This document shows positions 15,531-22,360 of a DNA stretch of 64,000 nucleotides, piece after piece (the stretch's first letter is position 1; each line of letters starts with the position of its first letter). The notes under the pieces were generated by a model. That model saw only the letters and a program-made list of their open reading frames with translations, ran no database searches and was not told where the DNA came from. The stretch comes from a virus. The DNA is taken from positions 98,537 through 162,536 of IMG/VR virus record IMGVR_UViG_3300014720_000015; one strand, given 5' to 3'. The position numbers and the translations under genes are program-made.

Positions 15531-15911
15531 ATGGAAAAATTAACATTCTCAGAATTAATGACGGAAATTGAAGCTACCTTTGGTGACGTTTCAGAATTTG
15601 CTCATGATGGTTTTTACTACATCACGGTACCAAATGATTTCATGCCAGAACTTGATAGTGACTATGAGTCTAGAAAGCAACGAAGAGAGGAATATCTTAA
15701 AACGACTAAATTTGGTACCGTAAATGTTGTTGACCAACACGGTGGTGAAGGTGAAGGTGAAGAATGGTACATTGTATACCATTTTGTTGACCATGATGTT
15801 TATGTCAGAGTTGATGGTTGGTATCAATCATACCATGGTACTGAATTTGACGGTTGGGGTTCTTGCCGTGAAGTTAGACCGCAACAAAGAATGGTAACTT
15901 TTTATGAATAA
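15531..15911 (+). CDS. Hypothetical protein
   Basis: 126 residues, acidic, rich in aromatic residues and Gly in the second half (WYIVYHFVDHDVYVRVDGWY). The pattern resembles small phage proteins of unknown function. Confidence 0.6.
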   Translation: MEKLTFSELMTEIEATFGDVSEFAHDGFYYITVPNDFMPELDSDYESRKQRREEYLKTTKFGTVNVVDQHGGEGEGEEWYIVYHFVDHDVYVRVDGWYQSYHGTEFDGWGSCREVRPQQRMVTFYE

Positions 15912-15913
15912 AT

Positions 15914-15944
15914 TTGCACAATTAAAATATAATTTGTATATTTG
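15914..15944 (+). promoter_or_regulatory. Promoter of unit D
   Basis: TTGC at 15914 and TATATTTG at 15937, 23 bases apart, as in units A-C. Confidence 0.7.
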
Positions 15945-15947
15945 TAT

Positions 15948-15960
15948 TGTTCTTTGAAAT
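15948..15960 (+). promoter_or_regulatory. boxA-like element, unit D
   Basis: TGTTCTTTGAAAT directly after the promoter; resembles boxA. Here it is at the start of the transcript rather than after the terminator. Confidence 0.45.
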
Positions 15961-15971
15961 TAAAACATTAA

Positions 15972-16038
15972 AGGTTCATTTCAGCAAATTCGTATTAACA
16001 TCAAATTTTTTCTTTGAAGCAGTTAGAAACGTGAACCT
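15972..16038 (+). ncRNA. Structured 5' leader RNA, unit D
   Basis: AGGTTCA (15972-15978) pairs with TGAACCT (16032-16038), and TTTCAGCAAATT follows the first strand as in unit C. Compared with AGATTCA/TGAATCT in C, one pair changes from A-T to G-C on both strands, a compensatory change. Confidence 0.55.
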
Positions 16039-16063
16039 GAAACTTACATAGAAAGTGGGTGGG

Positions 16064-16096
16064 ATGAAAGCGACAATAACAACATTAATTCAATAA
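16064..16096 (+). CDS. Candidate leader peptide D (Thr/Ile)
   Basis: 10 codons, MKATITTLIQ, with a GGGTGGG ribosome-site-like stretch just before. It sits where leaders A and C sit relative to their promoters and 5' RNA, but no tRNA operon follows; the TnpB gene starts 57 bases on. Probably the remains of a fourth unit truncated or interrupted by the TnpB element. Confidence 0.4.
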   Translation: MKATITTLIQ

Positions 16097-16152
16097 ATGT
16101 AAATAAATTTTATATTTTCTTTAAACTTTTTAATTTTTCTACATATTTATAT

Positions 16153-17334
16153 ATGATGTTGAAAGCTTTTAAATATAGACTTAATCCGACTGAAGAACAA
16201 AAAGTTCTTCTGAATAAGCATATTGGTGCTTCTAGGTTTATATATAATTTAGCGTTGGAAACCAAACAAATAGCTTATGCTGGCAATAAACATAATCTTT
16301 CTTGTTTTGAACTGCATTCACAACTAAAAGAATTGAAAGAAGAATTGTCTTGGTTAAAGGAAATTAATTCACAATCATTACAGCAAAGTATAACTAATTT
16401 AGATAAAGCATATACCGCTTTTTTTAAAGGTCAAAATTCATTTCCTAAGTATAAAAAGAAATCTAATGGTGGTAGTTTTAACATACCACAAAGAGTAAAA
16501 GTAGAAAATAATAAATTAATTATACCTAAATTCACAAAGAAAAATGGGTTAGATATTATATTACATAGACCACTTAAAGGTGAAATAAGACAAGCAACAA
16601 TATCTAAAACACCCACAGGTAAGTATTTTGTTTCCATTCTTTGTGAAACTGGTGAACAATGTAAACCTAAATCTAAGATAAAAGAAGAAACTACTATTGG
16701 TATAGACTTAGGAATTAAAGATTTCGTAATAACATCAGATGGTGAAGTATTTGATAACCCTAAGCACTTACGTAAAGCACAATCTAAATTAAAATACATA
16801 CAGAGTAAGTATAGTAAAAATAAAGGAAAAAGAACAAAACAAAAATTAGCAAAGTTACATGAAAAAGTAACAAATAAAAGAAAAGATTATTTGCATAAAA
16901 TATCTTCTAAACTGGTTCGTGAGAACCAAACAATCAGTTTAGAAAATCTTGCTGTAAGTAATATGATTAAAAATCATAATTTAGCACAAGCAATATCAGA
17001 TGTAAGTTGGTCAACTTTTGTTAATATGTTAGAATATAAGTCTGAATGGTATGGAACAAATATACTTAAGATAGGTAGATTTGAACCATCATCAAAGACA
17101 TGTTCTAACTGTGGTTATATTAATAAAGAACTAACGTTAAAAGATAGAGAATGGACTTGTGTTAACTGTAATACTGAACATGATAGGGATATAAATGCGG
17201 CAATTAATATTAAAAATTTTAGTTTAAGAAATATTTTGTCAGGAACTGACAGAAAAAATCATGACGAACTGCCCACGTTAGTGGGAGTGCTGACTCATGA
17301 AGCCCAACCCATCGCCTCTGGCGTGGGTGGGTAG
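16153..17334 (+). CDS. tnpB: TnpB RNA-guided nuclease
   Basis: 393 residues. N-terminal KAFKYRLNPTEEQ and LDKAYTAFFKG are typical of IS200/IS605-family TnpB. RuvC motifs are complete: GIDLGIKDF (Asp), SLENLAV (Glu) and HDRDINAAINI (Asp). A zinc finger CSNCGY...CVNC lies between the last two. No tnpA is nearby, so it is an orphan, perhaps kept by guided cutting. Its 3' end overlaps the presumed guide RNA. CATATTTATATATG is at the start; ATG 16156 is an alternative. Confidence 0.92.
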   Translation: MMLKAFKYRLNPTEEQKVLLNKHIGASRFIYNLALETKQIAYAGNKHNLSCFELHSQLKELKEELSWLKEINSQSLQQSITNLDKAYTAFFKGQNSFPKYKKKSNGGSFNIPQRVKVENNKLIIPKFTKKNGLDIILHRPLKGEIRQATISKTPTGKYFVSILCETGEQCKPKSKIKEETTIGIDLGIKDFVITSDGEVFDNPKHLRKAQSKLKYIQSKYSKNKGKRTKQKLAKLHEKVTNKRKDYLHKISSKLVRENQTISLENLAVSNMIKNHNLAQAISDVSWSTFVNMLEYKSEWYGTNILKIGRFEPSSKTCSNCGYINKELTLKDREWTCVNCNTEHDRDINAAINIKNFSLRNILSGTDRKNHDELPTLVGVLTHEAQPIASGVGG

Positions 17335-17354
17335 TTCACCGACCTCTCGAAGAC
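17260..17354 (+). ncRNA. Candidate omega RNA of TnpB
   Basis: The last part of tnpB folds strongly: GAACT (17266 region) with AGTTC at 17333-17337, nested CCCAC/GTGGG, and an inner GCCTCTGGC hairpin. The TAGTTCA end is typical of IS605-type right ends. The guide would be the bases just after 17338, starting CCGACCTCTCGAAGAC. The 5' boundary is a guess. Confidence 0.6.
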
Positions 17355-17515
17355 CGATTGTTATTGTGGTGATTGCGCATTGAATCACAAGAAAGACCGT
17401 AATGGCTCCCCTTCTTTTTTTTTTAACATATTTATAATAAATAAGAATTCGATAGTATCATATATTAGATGATTAAATCGAATTGATATTAAATAATAAT
17501 TCATGGAAAATACTG

Positions 17516-17767
17516 ATGGTGACAGTAAACAGAAAGATAGCAACGATTTGTCTAATTCTAGCGACTTGGACAAACCCATTCGGGTTCGATGTGGCGTTTG
17601 CATCGATAATGAGTTGGACAGGGGATTATTGGACTACAACTTTAATTTTCTATTGCCTATCGGCTCTGTTCTTTGGCTTATTTTTCTATTTCTCTAAAAT
17701 AAACCCTTTATTATATTTTAGAGAAAAACTAAGAAATACTTTGAATACGATTAAAAAGATACTTTAA
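17516..17767 (+). CDS. Two-segment membrane protein
   Basis: 83 residues from ATG 17516. Two hydrophobic segments, about 9-33 (CLILATWTNPFGFDVAF) and 45-65 (TTTLIFYCLSALFFGLFFYF), with a basic C terminus. Size and topology fit a small phage membrane protein or holin, but this is not established. An overlapping alternative frame from 17503 looks less protein-like. Between tnpB and here (17355-17515) I see only a GTGATT...AATCAC hairpin and an oligo-T run. Confidence 0.55.
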   Translation: MVTVNRKIATICLILATWTNPFGFDVAFASIMSWTGDYWTTTLIFYCLSALFFGLFFYFSKINPLLYFREKLRNTLNTIKKIL

Positions 17768-17834
17768 ATGTCAATTTGACAGGAAAACCTATATGGTTTA
17801 AAATTTGTGTATATTTGTAAAAAATAAAAATACT

Positions 17835-18365
17835 ATGAAAAAAAACGATGACGATTTCTTTGGTGATATGTTCGGTGACGGATTTGATGATGATTTTATA
17901 AGAGGTTTTGGTGGTTTCGGTTCATTCCTTAAAGGGTTTAGGGAACACCACTTCAACGACAAAGAAGATTTGGGTGAACCAGATTCAGTAAGGGAGTTTA
18001 AACAAGATGGTCACACTTTTATTGAAAAAATATGGAATACACCAACAGGTAAAGTTAAAATCATTGAGTCAACCAACATTAACATTGAGAATGATGATTT
18101 TGATATTGAAAGTATAACAGATTATGATTCATTGGGTATTAATATGAATGATATTGAAGACTTCTTTTCATTTGTTAGCGGGATGGGTTCGGCTAATAGG
18201 AAACCTTTTAAAAATCGAGAAATAACCAAAGAAGAAAAACTTGACCTATTGACTACCAAGTTGCAGTATTGTGTTGATACCGAAAACTATGAAAGAGCTG
18301 CTAGACTTAGAGATATGATAGCTGAACTTAAAGAAGAAAAAAATTCAGAAAAAAGTGAAAAATAA
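17835..18365 (+). CDS. UVR-motif (McsA-like) protein
   Basis: 176 residues. An acidic, Gly/Phe-rich N terminus (DDDFFGDMFGDGFDDDF) leads to a beta region and a C-terminal helix EEKLDLLTTKLQYCVDTENYERAARLRDMIAELK, a clear UVR motif as in UvrB, UvrC and McsA. UVR helices mediate protein contacts. No zinc fingers are seen, so it is not a full McsA. A GTGTATATTTGTAA promoter box precedes it. Confidence 0.65.
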   Translation: MKKNDDDFFGDMFGDGFDDDFIRGFGGFGSFLKGFREHHFNDKEDLGEPDSVREFKQDGHTFIEKIWNTPTGKVKIIESTNINIENDDFDIESITDYDSLGINMNDIEDFFSFVSGMGSANRKPFKNREITKEEKLDLLTTKLQYCVDTENYERAARLRDMIAELKEEKNSEKSEK

Positions 18366-18389
18366 TTTGGTGATATGAAAAATAATCAC

Positions 18390-18417
18390 TATATTTGTAT
18401 CATCGTTCTTTGACAAT
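18390..18417 (+). promoter_or_regulatory. Promoter and boxA-like element before tRNA-like tract
   Basis: CTATATTTGTATCATC followed by CGTTCTTTGACAAT at 18404-18417. The second is the closest boxA match in the window and stands at the head of the structured 18.4-19.7 kb tract. Confidence 0.5.
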
Positions 18418-18861
18418 ATTATAAAGGTAGGCCGATAGCAGTTTAATGGCGAGGCAGCATCGTCCACATTTCAGGTTGCCACCATGCAACTGGTGCTGAG
18501 TGTGTAGGCCACCTATTTAGAATTATGGTTGTTTGGTACAAGTTAAGTTGAAATTGCTTTTATGAAAACTAAAAATTTCACCGAGGCCATCAACCGTAAC
18601 ATATTTTGACTCATCCAATTGGTTTTATAATATTAAAATTCATCTGTTTCAGCAGACAGTACTTTCAGTTATGAAGTTCCGAAAAGAGATGGTCTGGAGC
18701 TGCCATCAAAGTATAGCCCGACACCAAAGGGCGTTGTCTGTTTGAAAGTGTGGTTACCATTAACTCAAAATGGCATCTGGTACACCTAGTAATATGATTA
18801 CTGTGAAAGGGATTCAGATTAACTGCATCCTCCTGTGGTGGGAGGCAGATGATAATTTCAT
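18418..18861 (+). other. Non-coding structured tract
   Basis: No protein gene supported. AGGTAGGCC (18424) pairs with GGCCACCT (18507) with one bulge, around a GTTGC-CACCAT-GCAAC hairpin. A 15-codon ORF at 18562-18609 (MKTKNFTEAINRNIF) begins MKT like leaders B and C. CAGACA (18653) and CTTTCA (18662) can pair with TGTCTG (18735) and TGAAAG (18743) in crossing order, a possible pseudoknot. Likely a long leader or ncRNA for the tRNA-like genes that follow. Confidence 0.4.
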
Positions 18862-18993
18862 AGTCAGGTGGCGGAATTGGTAGACGCTAAAAAAGATAAT
18901 GGTGTAGATTACACAAGATTGAGGAATTAAGTTTCCAAAGGTATCGGGAAAATATAACTACACTGTACAGGTTCGAATCCTGTCCTGACTACA
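18862..18993 (+). tRNA. Abnormal Leu-like tRNA, anticodon unclear
   Basis: Acceptor AGTCAGG/CCTGACT, a D arm GCGGAATTGGTAGACGC as in tRNA-Leu, T arm ACAGG-TTCGAAT-CCTGT and ACA end are all perfect. Between D and T arms lie about 80 bases instead of 35-45. GTGTAG pairs with CTACAC across most of it. No normal anticodon arm is found. It may contain an intron or be a tRNA-like RNA. Confidence 0.5.
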
Positions 18994-19122
18994 ATTCAAT
19001 TGACGTTAAAACCATATACAATGGGAGTCACCGATGTGTCTAAGTTAGAGGTACACTAACACAAATCACATTGACAACAGTTATCGGAGAGGAAATGGAA
19101 ACCCTCATTGAATTTTTTAAAC

Positions 19123-19255
19123 GGTCAGTCGGTGTATTGGCGAAACACAGATTGGTAACAAGTGTCGGTAATCAAGACGGGTGAGTAACGCGTAATAAGC
19201 CCTGAGAGAAAAACACACCTCATCTTATAAAGGTTCGAATCCTTTACTGACCACA
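19123..19255 (+). tRNA. Abnormal tRNA with giant variable region and 16S-like segment
   Basis: Acceptor GGTCAGT/ACTGACC, D arm GTGT-ATTGGCGAA-ACAC and T arm AAAGG-TTCGAAT-CCTTT are perfect. GATTG/TAATC could be the anticodon stem, but its loop is 14 bases. The variable region is about 55 bases, closed by GGTGAG/CTCATC, and contains GACGGGTGAGTAACGCGTA (19176-19194), which matches the conserved 16S rRNA segment near position 105-120. Confidence 0.5.
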
Positions 19256-19323
19256 AGCCGTTTTTTAGTCCTCGTCCTATGAGACTATTGTTTAACGAGA
19301 TGAAACAAATGTTGTATAAAGGG

Positions 19324-19388
19324 GTTTAGGTAAGTTTTCCAGAAAACTGTGGTCCTTTTCCTTACCGAAGGAGTTTTCAGACCTAAAC
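19324..19388 (+). ncRNA. Candidate structured RNA
   Basis: GTTTAGGT (19324-19331) pairs with ACCTAAAC (19381-19388), enclosing AGTTTT-CCAG-AAAACT and TCCTT-ACCG-AAGGA hairpins, a three-way junction. A further hairpin ACGGGAG-CGGCTTA-CTCCCGT follows at about 19429. No protein frame is convincing between 19256 and 19453. Confidence 0.4.
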
Positions 19389-19453
19389 TCAAAACTCAAA
19401 CGACAGTAAAGAAGTAGGGACAAACGGGAGCGGCTTACTCCCGTCCCGAATAT

Positions 19454-19558
19454 AGTCAGGTGGCGGAATTGGTAGACGCATAATACCCTACATTGTGGGT
19501 AAAAGAATAAGGTCATTAGATGATACTTCATATAGGTTCGAATCCTGTCCTGACTACG
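19454..19558 (+). tRNA. Abnormal Leu-like tRNA, anticodon unclear
   Basis: Shares acceptor AGTCAGG/CCTGACT and the whole D arm with the gene at 18862, so the two are duplicates that diverged in the middle. TACCC/GGGTA gives a stem with an 8-base loop TACATTGT, not a regular 7-base anticodon loop. The T arm is intact; the variable region is long. Confidence 0.5.
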
Positions 19559-19629
19559 AGCTTAAAACTAAAACTGAATGGTTGTCAGTTTTCGGTTCCG
19601 CTTTGTTTTACGGGGGTTCGAATCCTTCA

Positions 19630-19671
19630 AGATTGGTTGGCATAGGTGGGTTCGACTCCCACCCCAATCTA
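19630..19671 (+). other. tRNA-like minihelix (acceptor plus T arm only)
   Basis: AGATTGG (19630-19636) and CCAATCT (19664-19670) form a perfect 7-bp acceptor-like stem stacked on a perfect 6-bp T arm GGTGGG-TTCGACT-CCCACC. Only 8 bases stand where D and anticodon arms should be. It cannot decode. It is either a tRNA deletion remnant or a deliberate tRNA mimic. Confidence 0.5.
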
Positions 19672-19709
19672 AATTTAATTTTAAAATTTAAAAACATAAA
19701 AAAGATAAT

Positions 19710-20096
19710 ATGACATTAACCGTAGTTTTTTTAGTTCTTATAACCCATTGGTTTGCTGATTTTGTGTTACAAACTGATAAACAAGCTAAAGGTAAAAGTA
19801 ATAATTGGCGTGACTTATTAGCGCATACCAGTACATATAGTTCGGTATGGTTACTTGTTAGTTGTATACTTTTTGGTTTAATGTCAGGTGGACACACAAC
19901 TAATTGGTACGTATTGAATTCAATAATGTTCACCTTAATCACATTTATATCACATACAGTTACTGATTATTTTACTAGCAGACTAAACTCAAGGTTGTGG
20001 GCAAAAGGTGACGTGCATAATTTTTTTGTTAGCGTTGGTTTTGACCAAGTATTACATTATGTACAATTGTTTTTAACCTTAATGCTACTGTTGTGA
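19710..20096 (+). CDS. DUF3307-type membrane protein
   Basis: 128 residues with three or four membrane segments. LITHWFADFVLQTDKQAKGKS, ISHTVTDYFTSRLNSRLW and FFVSVGFDQVLHYVQL match the DUF3307 family by its HWxADFxLQ, TDY and GFDQxLHY motifs. Function unknown; its relatives occur in bacteria and phages. Confidence 0.75.
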   Translation: MTLTVVFLVLITHWFADFVLQTDKQAKGKSNNWRDLLAHTSTYSSVWLLVSCILFGLMSGGHTTNWYVLNSIMFTLITFISHTVTDYFTSRLNSRLWAKGDVHNFFVSVGFDQVLHYVQLFLTLMLLL

Positions 20097-20108
20097 AATC
20101 AAAAAAAT

Positions 20109-20121
20109 TACTATATTTGTA
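20109..20121 (+). promoter_or_regulatory. TATATTTG promoter
   Basis: TTACTATATTTGTA about 25 bases before the minihelix at 20142. Confidence 0.45.
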
Positions 20122-20141
20122 AGGTGATTAAAGAAAAAATG

Positions 20142-20188
20142 TTCGATAGGAGTACCTGTCCTAGCGGTTCGTAACCGCCCTATTGAAT
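20142..20188 (+). other. Second tRNA-like minihelix
   Basis: TCGATAGG/CCTATTGA (8 bp with one G-T) is followed directly by T arm GCGG-TTCGTAA-CCGC; only 12 bases replace the D and anticodon arms. Same plan as 19630-19671 but with unrelated sequence. Confidence 0.45.
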
Positions 20189-20196
20189 TATAAAAA

Positions 20197-20283
20197 CCAA
20201 ATTAGGAAAGTTACTTGTGGAAAGGACGGACAGGAGGGTGGCCAATACGTAAGGCCTTTGGGGTTCGAATCCCACGGTTTGGT
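20197..20283 (+). tRNA. Abnormal tRNA, possible Arg (ACG)
   Basis: Acceptor CCAAATT/GGTTTGG, T arm with GTTCGAAT, and GGCC-AATACGTAA-GGCC as a 4-bp anticodon stem with a 9-base loop that contains ACG after T33. The D region is enlarged (about 35 bases) with no clean stem. Weak tRNA, perhaps decayed. Confidence 0.4.
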
Positions 20284-20296
20284 TTTTAATAATATT

Positions 20297-20386
20297 GGTT
20301 GTGCGGACGCAATGGGCCGTAAACGGTGCAAATCCGTTTAATCAGAGGTGAGAAGCCTCAAGTGGTTCGTAGCCACCACAACCACA
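20297..20386 (+). tRNA. Class II tRNA-like gene, anticodon unclear
   Basis: Acceptor GGTTGTG/CACAACC, T arm GTGG-TTCGTAG-CCAC, a long variable arm GAGG...CCTC and stem AACGG-TGCAAAT-CCGTT. Read as a 7-base loop the anticodon would be CAA with G instead of T at position 33; a shifted reading gives GCA. Confidence 0.45.
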
Positions 20387-20449
20387 AAATTAATTTAATA
20401 TGGGTTTTTTAGCCAAAGGTAAACGAACTGAAAAAAAAAAACATAATTA

Positions 20450-20740
20450 ATGAACAAACTATTAGCAAGATTAAAAATTGCATTTGATGCATTATTCAAT
20501 CGTGACCGAATGATGGTCGTATACGTTACCGAAGAAGAATTGACAGGACTATTATCTGGTTCTGAGGATAGTTTTGAGATGGCAATAACCTACTTTGGGC
20601 TGACCGAAGAAATGACAAGATTAATTTTAAGTCACTTAGGTGATAATATCGATAGAGATAAGGAATGGGAACGGCTACATGAAAAATACGAGCAATATAA
20701 AATCGATAAAGATTTAGAAAAATTCGTTGGTAAATATTAA
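20450..20740 (+). CDS. Hypothetical protein
   Basis: 96 residues, acidic, with a helical C terminus (EWERLHEKYEQYKIDKDLEKFV). Unrecognised. A run of A bases stands in for a Shine-Dalgarno. Confidence 0.6.
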   Translation: MNKLLARLKIAFDALFNRDRMMVVYVTEEELTGLLSGSEDSFEMAITYFGLTEEMTRLILSHLGDNIDRDKEWERLHEKYEQYKIDKDLEKFVGKY

Positions 20741-20741
20741 C

Positions 20742-21251
20742 ATGAGCTTCAATAATCCAAATCATAATGACATAATTAGGTCTAAACCAAAAGACCCATT
20801 AAATATGTTAAAGTTTTATTCTAAATCTTACAATAATTTAGCAAAATACGCGGCCAGTCGTAAATTAAACCGAAAAGTTAATTTAGATGATTATCAAGTA
20901 ATTTTTGATGAATTCGTAAAAGACTGGGCTTTCAATCTTATACATAAACCTAAATTAAGAATTATACATAAAAAATTAGCTAATCCCGTTTGGTCGTTTG
21001 GTTGTTCAATAGGTATCAACGTTCAAGACAGTAGCCGAGAATTTGTAAGAACGATAAACCCTAAATTTGAAAAGGTTTTTGAACATAATTATGCTGCATA
21101 TATCATTAGATACAATCATTTTGATACATATAAAAAATATGCTAGAGAAAATCTAAAGCAATTTAAATATCGAAAAAGAAGACATTACTTAAGCCCATGG
21201 GAAGCTAATCCAGAAAGATGGGCAATTAATAATGTATCAGACAATTTTTAA
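20742..21251 (+). CDS. Hypothetical protein
   Basis: 169 residues, strongly basic in the C-terminal third (QFKYRKRRHYL). Possible nucleic-acid binder; no family recognised. Confidence 0.6.
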   Translation: MSFNNPNHNDIIRSKPKDPLNMLKFYSKSYNNLAKYAASRKLNRKVNLDDYQVIFDEFVKDWAFNLIHKPKLRIIHKKLANPVWSFGCSIGINVQDSSREFVRTINPKFEKVFEHNYAAYIIRYNHFDTYKKYARENLKQFKYRKRRHYLSPWEANPERWAINNVSDNF

Positions 21252-21261
21252 AATTAAAAAC

Positions 21262-21774
21262 ATGAAAATAGAAGAATTAAGTTTTTATTTACCGTTTGGG
21301 TTATTAGTGGAGTGCCCTTATGATAGTTTTGAAAACATACAGCTATTAACTGGGTTAGCCAAATCAGAATTTGAAACTACATACATTGATGTATTAAATA
21401 TTGATACATTTAAATCACCTGTTGGTAATTATTTTGCGTGGGACGGTGAGAATAATTACGCTAAGTTTGAGGTTAAACCATTACTATTACCAAAAAGTTA
21501 TTTGTTGGATGAAATAACTGTTAATGGTGAGACTAATCATCGAATATATTTTATGGTTGAAGGAAATAGTAATTGCTGTGATGCTCATCGTGAGTGGTTA
21601 GAAACCTTTATCGATAATCCAACTCATGGTACCATGTTATTTCATGCACCATTTTTTGTTTTCAGAGAACTATTATCAGAAAAAATTGATATATTTGGTT
21701 TAATTGATTCAGGTGAAGCTATAGATGTAACTAAATTAGAACATAATCCATATGAGTACCAAAAACAAGTTTGA
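21262..21774 (+). CDS. Hypothetical protein
   Basis: 170 residues from ATG 21262. Contains LLVECPYDSFENIQLLTGL and a CCDAHREWLE segment. Looks like a soluble globular phage protein; unrecognised. Overlaps the next gene. Confidence 0.6.
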   Translation: MKIEELSFYLPFGLLVECPYDSFENIQLLTGLAKSEFETTYIDVLNIDTFKSPVGNYFAWDGENNYAKFEVKPLLLPKSYLLDEITVNGETNHRIYFMVEGNSNCCDAHREWLETFIDNPTHGTMLFHAPFFVFRELLSEKIDIFGLIDSGEAIDVTKLEHNPYEYQKQV

Positions 21775-21982
21775 CCATAAATATTTTGAAGATTATGACA
21801 GTCAACCAATCGGAACCGCACAAAAATGTGAGATATGTCAAAAAACACCATTCTACTTGTATTATACCAGTAGAGATATTTTTAACATAAATCATTGTTA
21901 TAACTGTAATATAAGTGATTGGAAACCAAGAAGTTATTGGTCAAAATTGAAAAGATTAATATGGTTATGGTTAGAAAATTAA
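21752..21982 (+). CDS. Small zinc-ribbon protein
   Basis: 76 residues with CEICQKTPFY...HCYNCN, two CxxC knuckles about 30 residues apart, followed by a basic Trp-rich tail. Likely binds zinc; function unknown. Confidence 0.6.
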   Translation: MSTKNKFDHKYFEDYDSQPIGTAQKCEICQKTPFYLYYTSRDIFNINHCYNCNISDWKPRSYWSKLKRLIWLWLEN

Positions 21983-22001
21983 TTTTTTTTTTTCAAAAGA
22001 C

Positions 22002-22032
22002 TTGCATTATTAGAAAACATGTTATATATTTG
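22002..22032 (+). promoter_or_regulatory. Promoter of tRNA unit C
   Basis: TTGC at 22002 and TATATTTG at 22025. Nearly identical to the unit A promoter over 40 bases including the preceding T run. Confidence 0.75.
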
Positions 22033-22035
22033 TTC

Positions 22036-22115
22036 TGTAAATGATTTGAAGATTCACTTCAGCAAATTTTAAACTTTATATTTGGATAAAAGAAACTGAA
22101 TCTGTTTTATTTACA
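22036..22115 (+). ncRNA. Structured 5' leader RNA, unit C
   Basis: TGTAAATGA (22036-22044) pairs with TTATTTACA (22107-22115); AGATTCA (22050-22056) pairs with TGAATCT (22097-22103). The inner CTTCAGCAAATTTTA stretch matches units A and D. Shorter than in A because the internal hairpins are missing. Confidence 0.62.
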
Positions 22116-22162
22116 AAAAAATAAACTTTTTAAAACTTAACCATATTTAATTAAAAGAAGTA

Positions 22163-22261
22163 ATGAAAACTTATACGACATATCAAGGAAAACAGTATCC
22201 GCAAGGCACGAAGCCGAGCGAACTGGGCATGTCGTATCTAAACTCATTGTTCTTCTTATGA
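22163..22261 (+). CDS. Leader peptide C (Lys/Thr/Tyr/Gln/Gly/Pro)
   Basis: 32 codons. Residues 2-18 read KTYTTYQGKQYPQGTKP: all 17 belong to the six amino acids carried by the six downstream tRNAs (Pro, Gln, Tyr, Thr, Gly, Lys), and all six are present. The remaining residues are mixed and cover the base-pairing segment. This is the strongest of the three leader-tRNA matches. Confidence 0.88.
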   Translation: MKTYTTYQGKQYPQGTKPSELGMSYLNSLFFL

Positions 22262-22325
22262 TAGGATAAAAGTATAATAACGATAAGGCAAGCCCAGAGG
22301 ATTAAAAACCTTCTGGGCTTTTTTG
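22223..22325 (+). promoter_or_regulatory. Attenuator of tRNA operon C
   Basis: Terminator: AAGCCCAGAGG with CCTTCTGGGCTT (22290-22320) and a T run. Antiterminator: CTGGGC (22223-22228, leader codons 21-22) with GCCCAG (22292-22297). Pre-emptor: ATACGACAT (22173-22181, early leader codons) with ATGTCGTAT (22229-22237), directly next to the antiterminator strand. This gives the classical 1:2, 2:3, 3:4 arrangement. Confidence 0.75.
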
Positions 22326-22360
22326 TTGCTTGAATTTTAACAACATAAAAAATAAAATTC

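Noticed and set aside
16153-17334. Cas12-type CRISPR effector
   Set aside because: At 393 residues with an IS605-type end and no repeats nearby, TnpB is the simpler call.
17385-17603. Minus-strand ORF of 72 residues
   Set aside because: It lies opposite the membrane protein frame, has no start context and reads as low-complexity shadow.
18671-18745. 24-codon ORF rich in Arg, Ser, His, Trp, Ile as a further leader peptide
   Set aside because: No promoter-leader context, no terminator paired to its end and no tRNAs of matching identity could be read downstream; composition alone is too weak.
18418-19255. tmRNA or RNase P RNA
   Set aside because: No tag ORF with tRNA-Ala-like ends and none of the conserved RNase P core segments were found.
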